64,000 nucleotides of DNA from Nocardioides immobilis (GTDB lineage: Bacteria > Actinomycetota > Actinomycetes > Propionibacteriales > Nocardioidaceae), in contig NZ_QXGH01000010.1 in NCBI RefSeq assembly GCF_003515065.1, positions 310,001 through 374,000 of the forward strand. The letters run 5' to 3'. Of the stretch, positions 25,073 through 33,071 are shown one piece after another. The position numbers and the translations under genes are program-made. The notes under the pieces were generated by a model. That model was given only the letters and a program-made list of their open reading frames with translations, had not been told where the DNA came from and did not search any database. The stretch's first letter is position 1; the number at the start of each line of letters is the position of its first letter.

Positions 25073-26257
25073 ATGACGACTGATGACAGAATTGTGATTC
25101 TGGACGGCGCGCGGACCCCGATCGGGAGCTTCGGGGGCGCCCTGTCAGGTGTGCCGGCGCACGAGCTCGGGGCCGCGGCGACGGTCGCTGCGCTGCAACG
25201 TGCCGACGTCGACGCAGCGGAGCCGTCGGAGGTCGTCATGGGCTGCATCGGCCAGGTCGGCCCCGACGCGTACAACGCACGGAGAGTGGCGCTCGCGGCA
25301 GGGATGCCCGAGCACGTGCCGGCGTTCACCGTGAACCGCCTGTGCGGCAGCGGCCTGCAGGCGGTCTGGTCGGCCGCTCAACAGATGCGATGGAACGGCC
25401 TCGATCTGGCCGTCGCCGGCGGCGACGAGTCGATGTCGCGGATGCCGTTCTACGACTTCGAGGCGCGGGCCGGGCGGCGTCTAGGCGATCGGACCTTGGT
25501 CGACGGGACCGTTTCGATGCTGACCGACCCGTTCGGCGGAACTCACATGGGGGTCACAGCCGAGAACGTGGCCGCGAAATACGCAGTGTCGCGCGAGGAG
25601 CAAGACGCTTTCGCGGTGGAGTCGCAGCGGCGCGCCGCCACGGATGCTGCCCGGTCCGCGTTCGCGGATGAGATCGTGCCCGTGGAACTGGGTGGCCGAC
25701 GTCCAGCGACGGTCTCGGTCGACGAGCACCCGAAGCCGGACACGACGATCGAGGTCCTGGCAGGCCTACGACCCGCGTTCCAGGCGGGCGGCTCGGTCAC
25801 GGCGGGCAACGCATCGGGGATCAACGACGGGGCCGCCGCGCTGGTGCTGGCCCGCGAATCCGTCGCCCGCGACAGGGGTCGTTCCGGGCTCGTCGCGCTC
25901 GAGCACGTCGCCACCGCTGCGATGGGGCCCGGGCTGATGGGTTACGCACCGGTTCTCGCGCTCAACTCGCTTTTCGACCGGACCGGTCTGCGGCCCTCGG
26001 ACATCGACATCATCGAGCTCAACGAAGCCTTCGCATCTCAGGCAGTCGCGGTACGGCGGGATGCGAAGCTTCCTGAGGAGCGGACGAACCCGTACGGCGG
26101 GGCAATCGCTCTGGGGCACCCCGTCGGCGCCACCGGCGCGATCCTGACCCTTCGCGTGGTCCAGCACCTGCGGCGCGGCGGCGGAGAGCTCGGCATCGTG
26201 ACGATGTGCATCGGCGGAGGCCAAGCCCTGGCCGCGCTCTTCCGTCGACTGGACTGA
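25073..26257 (+). CDS. Acetyl-CoA acetyltransferase (thiolase)
   Basis: This 394-residue biosynthetic/degradative thiolase cleaves 3-oxoacyl-CoA with CoA. The nucleophilic Cys91 is in VNRLCGSGLQ, followed by the NEAFA motif, the catalytic His in GGAIALGHPVGATGA and the second Cys in MCIGGGQ. ATG 25073 follows GAGAGGAACATC. It provides the last step of a beta-oxidation-like route formed with the acyl-CoA dehydrogenase and hydratases upstream. It converges on the Lrp-type regulator gene. Confidence 0.94.
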   Translation: MTTDDRIVILDGARTPIGSFGGALSGVPAHELGAAATVAALQRADVDAAEPSEVVMGCIGQVGPDAYNARRVALAAGMPEHVPAFTVNRLCGSGLQAVWSAAQQMRWNGLDLAVAGGDESMSRMPFYDFEARAGRRLGDRTLVDGTVSMLTDPFGGTHMGVTAENVAAKYAVSREEQDAFAVESQRRAATDAARSAFADEIVPVELGGRRPATVSVDEHPKPDTTIEVLAGLRPAFQAGGSVTAGNASGINDGAAALVLARESVARDRGRSGLVALEHVATAAMGPGLMGYAPVLALNSLFDRTGLRPSDIDIIELNEAFASQAVAVRRDAKLPEERTNPYGGAIALGHPVGATGAILTLRVVQHLRRGGGELGIVTMCIGGGQALAALFRRLD

Positions 26258-26346
26258 GCATGAGCGGACCCGCGAGCGCCGGCCCTGGCGCGAGTCCACG
26301 GCGATGCCCGACCGGTGGCTGTCGGATGCCATGGCTGCGAGCACAC

Positions 26347-26835
26347 CTATTGGTCCGACGCTGGCTCCGCCATCGAAAGAACGCAGGTGGATCGCATATG
26401 GATCCGCTCGGTGAGGGCGATCTCGGTGCGCGTCCGAACGATTCCGGGCACGTCGAGCAGGCGCTGAATGATGTCCTCCAAGTGATTGGTGTCTCTGGCC
26501 ACCACCCGGGCGAGCAGGTCCCCCTCACCGGCGATGGAATGCGCCTCGACAACCTCGTCCACCACTTGCAGGGCGTTGGTGACGCGCGCCAACTGGCCCT
26601 GAGCCAGGTGGATGTGCACGAACGCGGTCACAGGGTAGCCAAGGGCCGACGAGCTCACTTGTGGCGCGTAGTCCGTGATGACGCCGAGCCTCTCGAGCCG
26701 GCCCAACCGCGACTGGACGGTTCCCCGGGCCACCTCCAAGACGCGCGCGTACTCACGCATGCCGGCTTTCGGTCTGGTTGCCAGCAGCCGCAGGAGGGCC
26801 AGATCGAGAGCGTCAACCCGTTTGGTCCTGCTCAT
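26347..26835 (-). CDS. Lrp/AsnC family transcriptional regulator
   Basis: This 162-residue regulator has an N-terminal winged helix (DALDLALLRLLATRPKAGMR, then VARGTVQSRLGRLERLGVIT) and a C-terminal RAM ligand domain (AHSIAGEGDLLARVVARDTN, then LDVPGIVRTRTEIALTE). It is divergent from the AraC-type gene, with a 173-base shared promoter region. Lrp-type proteins respond to amino acids or related small molecules; the target cannot be inferred. No copy of the recurring palindrome lies nearby, so it probably forms a separate regulatory input. Confidence 0.9.
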   Translation of the reverse strand: MSRTKRVDALDLALLRLLATRPKAGMREYARVLEVARGTVQSRLGRLERLGVITDYAPQVSSSALGYPVTAFVHIHLAQGQLARVTNALQVVDEVVEAHSIAGEGDLLARVVARDTNHLEDIIQRLLDVPGIVRTRTEIALTERIHMRSTCVLSMAEPASDQ

Positions 26836-27008
26836 CGGGCCCCCGCGGGAACAGGACGGCCGTCAAACGCGTGCGTTCGCAGACCTTTCCTGCTGGATCG
26901 GAGGTGTTGTTGAGCCAATGGCCCAACCTCGAGGCGTTTTCTTGCCGTCGTCACACCTGCGCGCCAGAATCGGAAGTGGCGGAGGGGACAGGAACGGAGG
27001 ACACGGCG

Positions 27009-28034
27009 ATGACAGCAGTGTTCGCTGCGCCCGCAGGACCGACCGCGAGTAGACGCGATACCAGCCCCTCCGCCGTGCCCCGTGCGCGGGAGTTTCGGCA
27101 CACGACGGACCGCGATGAAGCGATCGACGTGATCACCGAGGTGTACGTACCCCACAACCTGGTCCTGCCGACCTGCGCCGTCGACATGACGCTTGCATGG
27201 ACGCCGCTTCGACACCTGGTCCTCGGCTATCTCTCCTATGGTGCCGAGAGCTACTTGATTGCGCCGAAGCTCGAGACCTTCTATCACGTCAACCTGACGA
27301 TCCGCGGTCGCACCGGTTCTCAGCGTGGCGCGGAAGAGGTCGAAACGGGGAACGATGTCGGCCTGGTGTTTCTCCCGTCCGAGCCCGCTACCGTCCACTG
27401 GAGCGAGGACTGCATGCAGCTGGCAATGAAGATCGATAAGGACGGGCTCGAGGCGGAGCTGGCCCGGTTGCTCAACCGCCAGGTGACCGTTCCCCTGCGA
27501 TTCGACCTCGCTCTGGAGCTGAAGAAACCCAAGGTGTCGTCCTTCGTCCGCGCACTGCAACACCTGCGATCCGAACTTGACGAGCCTGACGGGATCGTCG
27601 CCAGCCCCCTCGGCGTCGCGCAACTCGAGGACACCGTGATCACGAGCCTCCTGCTCGGCCAGCCGAGCAACTATTACGACGAGCTGCACTCGTCGGCGGG
27701 TAGCGCCTTGCCCCGGACCATAGCTCCGGTCGTCGATCTCATGGAGAGCGAGCCGGACAACCCCCGGAGCCTGGGCGCCTACGCCTCCGTCGCCGGCCTG
27801 AGCGTCCGGGCGCTGCAGGACACCTTCCGGCGCACGCTCGAGGTGACTCCGATGGAGTACCTGCGCGGAGTGCAGTTCGACCGCGTTCGCGCCGACCTCC
27901 TGGCCTCCGATCCTGAGACGACAACAGTGACTCAAGTCATGCACCGCTGGGGCTTCACCCACGCTGGCCGGTTCTCGACCAATTACCGCAAGCGATTCAA
28001 GGAACTGCCGAGCGAGACACTTCGTTGCCACTGA
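27009..28034 (+). CDS. AraC family transcriptional regulator
   Basis: This 341-residue protein has a cupin-like AraC-binding domain resembling the AraC-ligand-binding-domain-like regulators of aromatic catabolism (LETFYHVNLTIRGRTGSQRG, VHWSEDCMQLAMKID). The C-terminal double helix-turn-helix is clear: SLGAYASVAGLSVRALQDTF and TQVMHRWGFTHAGRFSTNYR. ATG 27009 is preceded by GGAACGGAGGACACGGCG. It probably activates a neighbouring catabolic promoter. The inverted repeat at 29804-29849 or the aldehyde dehydrogenase gene are candidate targets. Confidence 0.9.
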   Translation: MTAVFAAPAGPTASRRDTSPSAVPRAREFRHTTDRDEAIDVITEVYVPHNLVLPTCAVDMTLAWTPLRHLVLGYLSYGAESYLIAPKLETFYHVNLTIRGRTGSQRGAEEVETGNDVGLVFLPSEPATVHWSEDCMQLAMKIDKDGLEAELARLLNRQVTVPLRFDLALELKKPKVSSFVRALQHLRSELDEPDGIVASPLGVAQLEDTVITSLLLGQPSNYYDELHSSAGSALPRTIAPVVDLMESEPDNPRSLGAYASVAGLSVRALQDTFRRTLEVTPMEYLRGVQFDRVRADLLASDPETTTVTQVMHRWGFTHAGRFSTNYRKRFKELPSETLRCH

Positions 28035-28068
28035 CGTCCGAGACGGCGTGTGGTGGATCGGCACCGAC

Positions 28069-29544
28069 TCAGCCGATGGTGAACGGATCGCGCGTTGCAC
28101 CCGACAGTTCGACCCACGTGGCTCGCGTCTCGGTGAACTCGCGAACAGCATCTACGCCGCTCTCCCGACCGATGCCGCTTTGCCCGAACCCACCGAACGG
28201 CACGTTGGGGGCGACCACGCGGTAGGCATTGATCCAAACGGTGCCCGCCCGCAGCTGGCGTGCGACCCGGTGCGCTCGGCGTACGTCGACGGTCCAGATG
28301 CCGGCCGCCAGCCCGAACTCTGTCGCGTTCGCCATGGCGACGGCCTCGTCCTCACTGGTGAAGGTCGCCACGGCCAGGACGGGGCCGAACACTTCTTCGC
28401 GGTAGAGGGCAGAGTCGAGAGAAACGTTCGTCACAACCGTCGGACGCACGAAGTAGCCCTTCGTGTCGCCGCCCGGTCCACCGCAAGCGAACGACGCCCC
28501 CTCCGCCTTCGCCTGTTCGAGCATCGACGTGATCTTTGCGAGCTGCGTCTGGTTGTTGACCGGTCCCATCTCGGTCGCTTCTTCCGTTGGGTCGCCCAGC
28601 ACGATCGTCTCGGCGCGCGCCACCACGCGGCGGACGACCTCATCGTGCATGTTCTCGTGAACGAGCAGACGAGCGCCAGCCATGCAGGTCTGGCCGGTGG
28701 CGGCAAAGACGCCGGAGATGATCCCGTTCACCGTGGCCTCGACATCGGCGTCCTCGAACACAATTTGAGCAGACTTGCCGCCGAGCTCCAACGACACACG
28801 CGTGAGGTTCTTCGCGGCAGCGGCCGCCACGAGAGCCCCGGTGGCGGTCGATCCCGTGAACGCGATCTTGTCGACCTTCGGGTGCGCGGACAGCGCCTGT
28901 CCGACACGTGGTCCGTTGCCAGTCACGACGTTGAAGACACCTGGAGGGAACCCGGCCTCCTCGAAAAGCAGGGCCAGCTCCAGCGCAGTCACTGGTGTCT
29001 GGTCGCTTGGCTTGACGACGATCGTGCATCCGGCGGCAATCGCGGGCGCCAGTTTCCACACCAGCAGCATCAAGGGTGAGTTCCACGGCACGATCGCTGC
29101 AACGACGCCAACCGGGACCTCCTCGGTGTAGACGAGGAAATTGGGACGGTCCGACGGGATGGTGCTCCCTTGGATCTTGTCCGCAACCCCCCCGAAGTAG
29201 TCGAACCAGCTGGGCAGGTACGCCGTTTGAGTCGACATCTCACGGAGCAGCTTGCCAGAGTCACGTGACTCCAATTTGGCGAGACGGGCTGCGTCGCGGC
29301 GGAGGAGCTCGGCCAGTTTGCGCATCAGCGCGGCACGGTCGAAGCCCGTCATCGTGCCCCAAACTCCCGACAACGCGGTCCGGGCGCTCTTCACGGCCCG
29401 GTCGACATCGGCGTCGTCCGCATCGCCCACCTGTGCCCAGGTCTCGCCCGTGTACGGGTTCGCCGTCGGGTAGCGCCTCCCCGCGACCGGGCTGACCCAC
29501 TCACCGTTGATGAACAAGTCGTATTCGACGATGGTCGTACTCAC
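28069..29544 (-). CDS. NAD(P)-dependent aldehyde dehydrogenase
   Basis: This 491-residue ALDH oxidises an aldehyde to the acid. Catalytic residues are visible: Asn155 in VPWNSP, Glu254 in LELGGK and Cys287 in ATGQTCMAG. The cofactor motif FTGSTATG is present. GTG 29544 is chosen because GGAGGAGAGTCA precedes it; the longer frame upstream lacks homology. It converges on the AraC gene with only 34 bases between. It is divergent from the flavin reductase gene, with an inverted repeat in the shared upstream region. It may oxidise an aldehyde released by the E1-E2-E3 cleavage. Confidence 0.92.
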   Translation of the reverse strand: MSTTIVEYDLFINGEWVSPVAGRRYPTANPYTGETWAQVGDADDADVDRAVKSARTALSGVWGTMTGFDRAALMRKLAELLRRDAARLAKLESRDSGKLLREMSTQTAYLPSWFDYFGGVADKIQGSTIPSDRPNFLVYTEEVPVGVVAAIVPWNSPLMLLVWKLAPAIAAGCTIVVKPSDQTPVTALELALLFEEAGFPPGVFNVVTGNGPRVGQALSAHPKVDKIAFTGSTATGALVAAAAAKNLTRVSLELGGKSAQIVFEDADVEATVNGIISGVFAATGQTCMAGARLLVHENMHDEVVRRVVARAETIVLGDPTEEATEMGPVNNQTQLAKITSMLEQAKAEGASFACGGPGGDTKGYFVRPTVVTNVSLDSALYREEVFGPVLAVATFTSEDEAVAMANATEFGLAAGIWTVDVRRAHRVARQLRAGTVWINAYRVVAPNVPFGGFGQSGIGRESGVDAVREFTETRATWVELSGATRDPFTIG

Positions 29545-29936
29545 TGACTCTCCTCCGCAATCGGTGGGATGCGCGGTCGGGTTGGGTAACGGTCCGGTCC
29601 GCCCGATCAGCGACATGCGCGACGCCCCTTCTCCAGATCGGATGCAAGACCGCAGATCACCCGGAGCATCACACCGTCCGAGCCACGCTCTGGTCGGCCA
29701 GCGTGCGGAAACCGCACAGGGTGATCGTTTGCATACAGCACCGGGGACTATCGATGAGGGTAGGCATCCCATCCGTCACCCGATAGCCGAATGACGCTTC
29801 TTAACGTCCGCCTTGCGCTGGACGCAGCTGATCTGCGCAAAGCGGACGTCGCGGAGCCATCTGCGGATATTGCCCCGCCAAGCGGATCCGTACAGTCGGT
29901 GGAGTGAACTTGGTCACATCAGTGCAGCAGAGGCAG
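29545..29936. other. Divergent promoter region of aldehyde dehydrogenase and flavin reductase genes
   Basis: No gene is supported. The region contains a 15-bp inverted repeat at 29804-29849 but no copy of the CCGAC-N2-GTCGG palindrome. GTG 29904 would extend the flavin reductase by 11 residues and is the alternative start. Confidence 0.5.
29804..29849. promoter_or_regulatory. 15-bp inverted repeat upstream of flavin reductase
   Basis: ACGTCCGCCTTGCGC (29804-29818) and GCGCAAAGCGGACGT (29835-29849) are complementary except for one position, with a 16-base spacer. The two half-sites are 31 bases centre to centre, about three helical turns. It may be the target of the AraC protein or another regulator, or an mRNA leader hairpin. 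Confidence 0.5.
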
Positions 29937-30419
29937 ATGTCGGTCACCCCCGAACTCATGCGCGAGGCCCTCGGGGCCTTCTGCACCGGAGTCGTCGTGG
30001 TGACCGCTGTCGGTGACGAGCCGCTCGGGTTTACTTGTCAGACGTTCGCGTCACTTTCGCTCCAACCACCACTGGTCTCCTTCAGCGTCGCTCGAACGTC
30101 GAGGAGTTGGCCTCGCATCCGGGAAGTCGGGGTCTTCGCCGTCAACGTCTTGGCTCATGATCACCAACACATCTCCTCACAGTTCGCTCAGTCGGGCGTT
30201 GATAAGTACCGCGGGGTCTCGTGGGAGTCGGCACCGCTTGGGTCACCTGTGCTGGAAGGCGTACCGGCGTGGGTCGAGTGCGTCCTGTGGCGGGAACTGG
30301 ATGGCGGTGACCACACCATCGTTCTCGGTGAGGTCACCTCCGTGGGACACGACGTCGCTCGCCACCCGTTACTGTTCTTTCGCGGTGCGTACGCCGAGAC
30401 CTCTTGGCGCACTCAGTGA
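29937..30419 (+). CDS. Flavin reductase family protein (monooxygenase reductase component)
   Basis: This 160-residue FMN-binding split-barrel protein is of the HpaC/HsaB type: FCTGVVVVTAVGDEPLGFTC, then QTFASLSLQPPLVSFSVART. The flavin/NADH-site sequence VNVLAHDHQHISSQFA and the C-terminal HPLLFFRGAY are typical. It supplies FADH2 or FMNH2 to a monooxygenase such as the LLM protein (31553-32683) or the one at 50125. ATG 29937 is favoured for the usual family N-terminus. The next gene overlaps its stop codon. Confidence 0.87.
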   Translation: MSVTPELMREALGAFCTGVVVVTAVGDEPLGFTCQTFASLSLQPPLVSFSVARTSRSWPRIREVGVFAVNVLAHDHQHISSQFAQSGVDKYRGVSWESAPLGSPVLEGVPAWVECVLWRELDGGDHTIVLGEVTSVGHDVARHPLLFFRGAYAETSWRTQ

Positions 30420-30967
30420 CCTTCGACCTTCGGGTCCTTGGGCTCATTGGCAGTCCAGGAGCCGGTGGGTTCACCTCCCAGGTGGTCGATGCTGTCCTGG
30501 CAGGCAGTCGGAGCGCGGGCGCTTCGGCCTTCGCGTATGAGCTCTGTGACGGCGACCAGGACGGCGCCGCCGCACAGGTTCAGCGCGCAGACGCCATCGT
30601 GTTCGGCTCCCCAACCTATCGGGCCTCCCACACCGCGCTCGTAGCGTCTCTGTTGGAGCGATTAGAACGACGAACGCCTCCGGAGCGAGGCGGACCGTTG
30701 GCTGGGAAAGCCGCTGCAATCGTCATGACTGGCGCGTCCGACTGTCATTTCCTGGCGACCGAGAAGCTGCGGACCACTCTGAGTTGCTTCTTCGCAGTCC
30801 AAGTGCTCGCACCGTCTCTCTACGTGGGCCAGACCAACCGCCAGACGGATCGTGCTCTCGACGAGGCGTCGCGCATCACGGCAGCCCTCCACGGTAAGGC
30901 CCTCGTGGAACTCTCCCGAGCGGTAAGGGCCGGCAGCGCATTGCAGAGCCTTGCCCCAATTGTTTGA
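30416..30967 (+). CDS. NADPH-dependent FMN reductase-like flavoprotein
   Basis: This 183-residue flavodoxin-fold protein has an N-terminal phosphate loop GLIGSPGAGGFTSQV and the FMN motif FGSPTYRASHTALVASLLER. Members (SsuE/MsuE type and relatives) deliver reduced FMN to two-component monooxygenases. GTG 30416 overlaps the upstream TGA (GTGA), coupling it to the flavin reductase gene. It is probably a partner for the LLM monooxygenase encoded on the other strand. Confidence 0.83.
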   Translation: MTFDLRVLGLIGSPGAGGFTSQVVDAVLAGSRSAGASAFAYELCDGDQDGAAAQVQRADAIVFGSPTYRASHTALVASLLERLERRTPPERGGPLAGKAAAIVMTGASDCHFLATEKLRTTLSCFFAVQVLAPSLYVGQTNRQTDRALDEASRITAALHGKALVELSRAVRAGSALQSLAPIV

Positions 30968-31025
30968 CGGGTTCGGCGGTAGCCGTGCGGGCAAGGTGAT
31001 GCCGGCTAGTCCCGTACGCTCTGGA

Positions 31026-31048
31026 AGGCCAGGCCAGGCCAGGCCAGG
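31026..31048. repeat. AGGCC 5-mer tandem repeat
   Basis: Four consecutive AGGCC units plus a partial fifth follow one another. Such a tract is prone to slippage. It lies in non-coding sequence, so a functional role is not evident. Confidence 0.7.
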
Positions 31049-31195
31049 TAGGCGGCAGGCGTTCGGTCAGTAGCTTAGCTAGGGATCGCGAAAGGGAAAC
31101 ATGGGTACTCGTTTTCGATCAGCGTCAGTGAGGCCCGAAAAACTGACCCCGAAGCGATGAGGCGGGGCCATGTCAAAAGTGTTCCGACGTTGGCC

Positions 31196-31327
31196 TCAAA
31201 GTACGTCCCGCGCAGACATCAGAACGACGACGTCTTCCGGCGGCAAGACAGCGGTCAGTACCGTGACCGCTTCGCTGGTAACTTCGGGACCGATCTCGTC
31301 GCCAGAAATAGTCGCAACCCTTGCTGG
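31196..31327 (-). pseudogene. N-terminal fragment of an isopropylmalate/isocitrate/tartrate dehydrogenase-like gene
   Basis: The minus-strand frame reads ARVATISGDEIGPEVTSEAV followed by TVLTAVL. This matches the conserved N-terminus of beta-decarboxylating dehydrogenases (I-P-G-D-G-I-G-P-E-V). Only about 28 residues align before the frame diverges and stops at 31196. It is a relic; no catalytic part remains. Confidence 0.5.
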
Positions 31328-31552
31328 ACTCGAATGAGCATTGCTGATGTGGCGACGCACAGCATTCGAGTGAAGGGACGATTCTTGTCGGACGCGGGGG
31401 ATTGGCTCCCTGTGCCCGCGCCAGAACTCCGGCCCGGGCAGTAACCAACTCGCCTCACCTCCCCGCGGCCCTAGCAGACGAGGCGCTTCAGCGCACCGCT
31501 CGACACCACGTGTGCGGCCGGGAGCCGGACGTCGCACTCAACGCAGGCCTCG

Positions 31553-32683
31553 TCAGTGCCGCAGGCCTGCCTCCTTGAGCAGCGGCATGATGTTCTCGTT
31601 GAAGTGTCCTAGCTCAGGCAGGTAATCCAGGAACCCGACGACGATTCCATCCAGCCCCGCCTCGGATGTCTTCAGGAACTGCTCGGCCACCTGCTCTGGC
31701 GTGCCGACAAAGGTCATCCCGCCCCAGCCAAGGGCGAACTGAGTCCTCAACTGACGCACCTGCTCGGCGTCGCCGTAGGACTGCCCCTCAAGACCAAACA
31801 CCTTGGTCAGGTAGTCGATCGACTTCCAGTCGATGCCGTCGACAAGCCGTTGATAATCACGCTTCGCCTCGGCCTCGGTGTCCCGGCAGACGATCGAGGC
31901 GTACGTCATGGTGCTGATGTCGCGTCCGTACTCGGCCGCTTTCGACCTGACCGCCTTGACGGCCTCGGCACCCATCTCGAACGACCCCATGCCGATGAAG
32001 TTGATGTCGACGTGCTTGGCGGAAAAGTCGAGGCCCGCAGCCGAGCTTCCCGCGTTGATCAGAACCGGGTACGGCTTCTGGATCGGCTTCGGCTTCCCCT
32101 GGACGTCCTTCAGGTTGAAGTACTCACCCTTGACGTCGAACGGCTCGTCCTCAGTCCAGAGCCGCTTCACGATGCTGAGCCACTCATCTCCGAACTGGTA
32201 GCGAATGTCGTGCTCCCGCTGCTCACCGCCAAACATCTCCATCTCGGGCCGGAACCACCCCATCACGACATTGAGTCCGAACCGGCCGTTGGCGATGTGA
32301 TCGATGGTTACCGCCTGCTTTGCCGCCGCCACTGGGCTGACCGTGGGCACGTGCGAGGTCGAGCAGACCACGATGTTCTCGGTCGCTTCCGCGATGGCCG
32401 CCGCCCATGTGTATGTTTCGTAGCTCTCGCCCGCGAAGTCGATGTCGCCCCCGAATCCACGCCACCGGGCGACCGGCACGAGCACCTCCATCCCCATGGC
32501 ATCTGCGGCTTGGGCAATGCTCTTGGTGTGGGTCCAACTGAGCTCATAGGAAGTTGGCGCCGACGTGGCCATCATGGCGTTGCTGGTATTGAACGAGAAC
32601 AGACCCAGCTTGAGTTTCTGGTCGTTGAACAGCGGGTGATCTGCCGCACGCAGGGTCTCCACGCGATCTGCAGTCATGCTCAT
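31553..32683 (-). CDS. LLM-class flavin-dependent monooxygenase
   Basis: This 376-residue TIM-barrel monooxygenase is of the luciferase/alkanesulfonate/RutA group. Family motifs are LKLGLFSFNTSNAMM, GFGGDIDFAGESYETYTWAA, STSHVPTVSPVAAAKQAVTI, GRFGLNVVMGW and NAGSSAAGLDFSAKHVDINF. It uses reduced flavin from a separate reductase. The FMN reductase and flavin reductase genes nearby (29937-30967) are the likely suppliers. ATG 32683 is chosen for GGAGAGAGGCTGAC just upstream. The substrate cannot be read; homologues oxidise sulfonates, pyrimidines or ketones. Confidence 0.9.
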   Translation of the reverse strand: MSMTADRVETLRAADHPLFNDQKLKLGLFSFNTSNAMMATSAPTSYELSWTHTKSIAQAADAMGMEVLVPVARWRGFGGDIDFAGESYETYTWAAAIAEATENIVVCSTSHVPTVSPVAAAKQAVTIDHIANGRFGLNVVMGWFRPEMEMFGGEQREHDIRYQFGDEWLSIVKRLWTEDEPFDVKGEYFNLKDVQGKPKPIQKPYPVLINAGSSAAGLDFSAKHVDINFIGMGSFEMGAEAVKAVRSKAAEYGRDISTMTYASIVCRDTEAEAKRDYQRLVDGIDWKSIDYLTKVFGLEGQSYGDAEQVRQLRTQFALGWGGMTFVGTPEQVAEQFLKTSEAGLDGIVVGFLDYLPELGHFNENIMPLLKEAGLRH

Positions 32684-33071
32684 GTCAGCCTCTCTCCACG
32701 GAAGTGGGCGATTCACGCCCGACCCGGCGACCGTAAGAAGTGAGCCGCGTCACCCGATATCCCTTCTGCGCCGGTCCCAAGCCGTTTCGCGACGACCGCA
32801 CTCGACACCGGACGCCCGTGAGCACCGGTTCTGGTTCCAACCACAACCATCCGCGCGCCTGCCGAGACCGCCGCGTCGACACCGTGCTGACGCCTTGCCT
32901 TGGTGGCCGGCGCCTGCGGAACACAGACACCGGGCATCTGGCCCACCGTGCCTCGGTCTGGCTCGCGAAAACTGGGCCATGGAACCAGTGGGCGAGAAGT
33001 GCGCTGGGCTGACGGTCCACACTCGAGCCGAAATGCACGCGCACCACTGACAGTTCGAAGGGCACCCTTTG
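32684..33071. other. Divergent promoter region of the LLM monooxygenase and the large oxidoreductase
   Basis: Several arginine-rich frames cross this stretch in all directions but none resembles a known family. No copy of the recurring operator was found here. Confidence 0.45.

Larger units (their letters stand above)
30968..31552. other. Non-coding region with short repeats and a gene fragment
   Basis: It holds an AGGCC tandem repeat near 31026-31048, an isopropylmalate-dehydrogenase-like fragment (31196-31327) and a 9-bp inverted repeat ACTCGAATG/CATTCGAGT at 31328-31336 and 31363-31371. No intact gene is supported. Confidence 0.5.

Noticed and set aside
26258-26346. Possible terminator between thiolase and Lrp genes (GGAC...GTCC with inner GCGCC/GGCGC)
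   Set aside because: The stem is broken by unequal internal loops, too weak to call.
28057-28077. ATCGGC/GCCGAT hairpin between the AraC and aldehyde dehydrogenase ends
   Set aside because: It is a six-base stem with a 9-base loop that overlaps the aldehyde dehydrogenase stop region; not distinctive.
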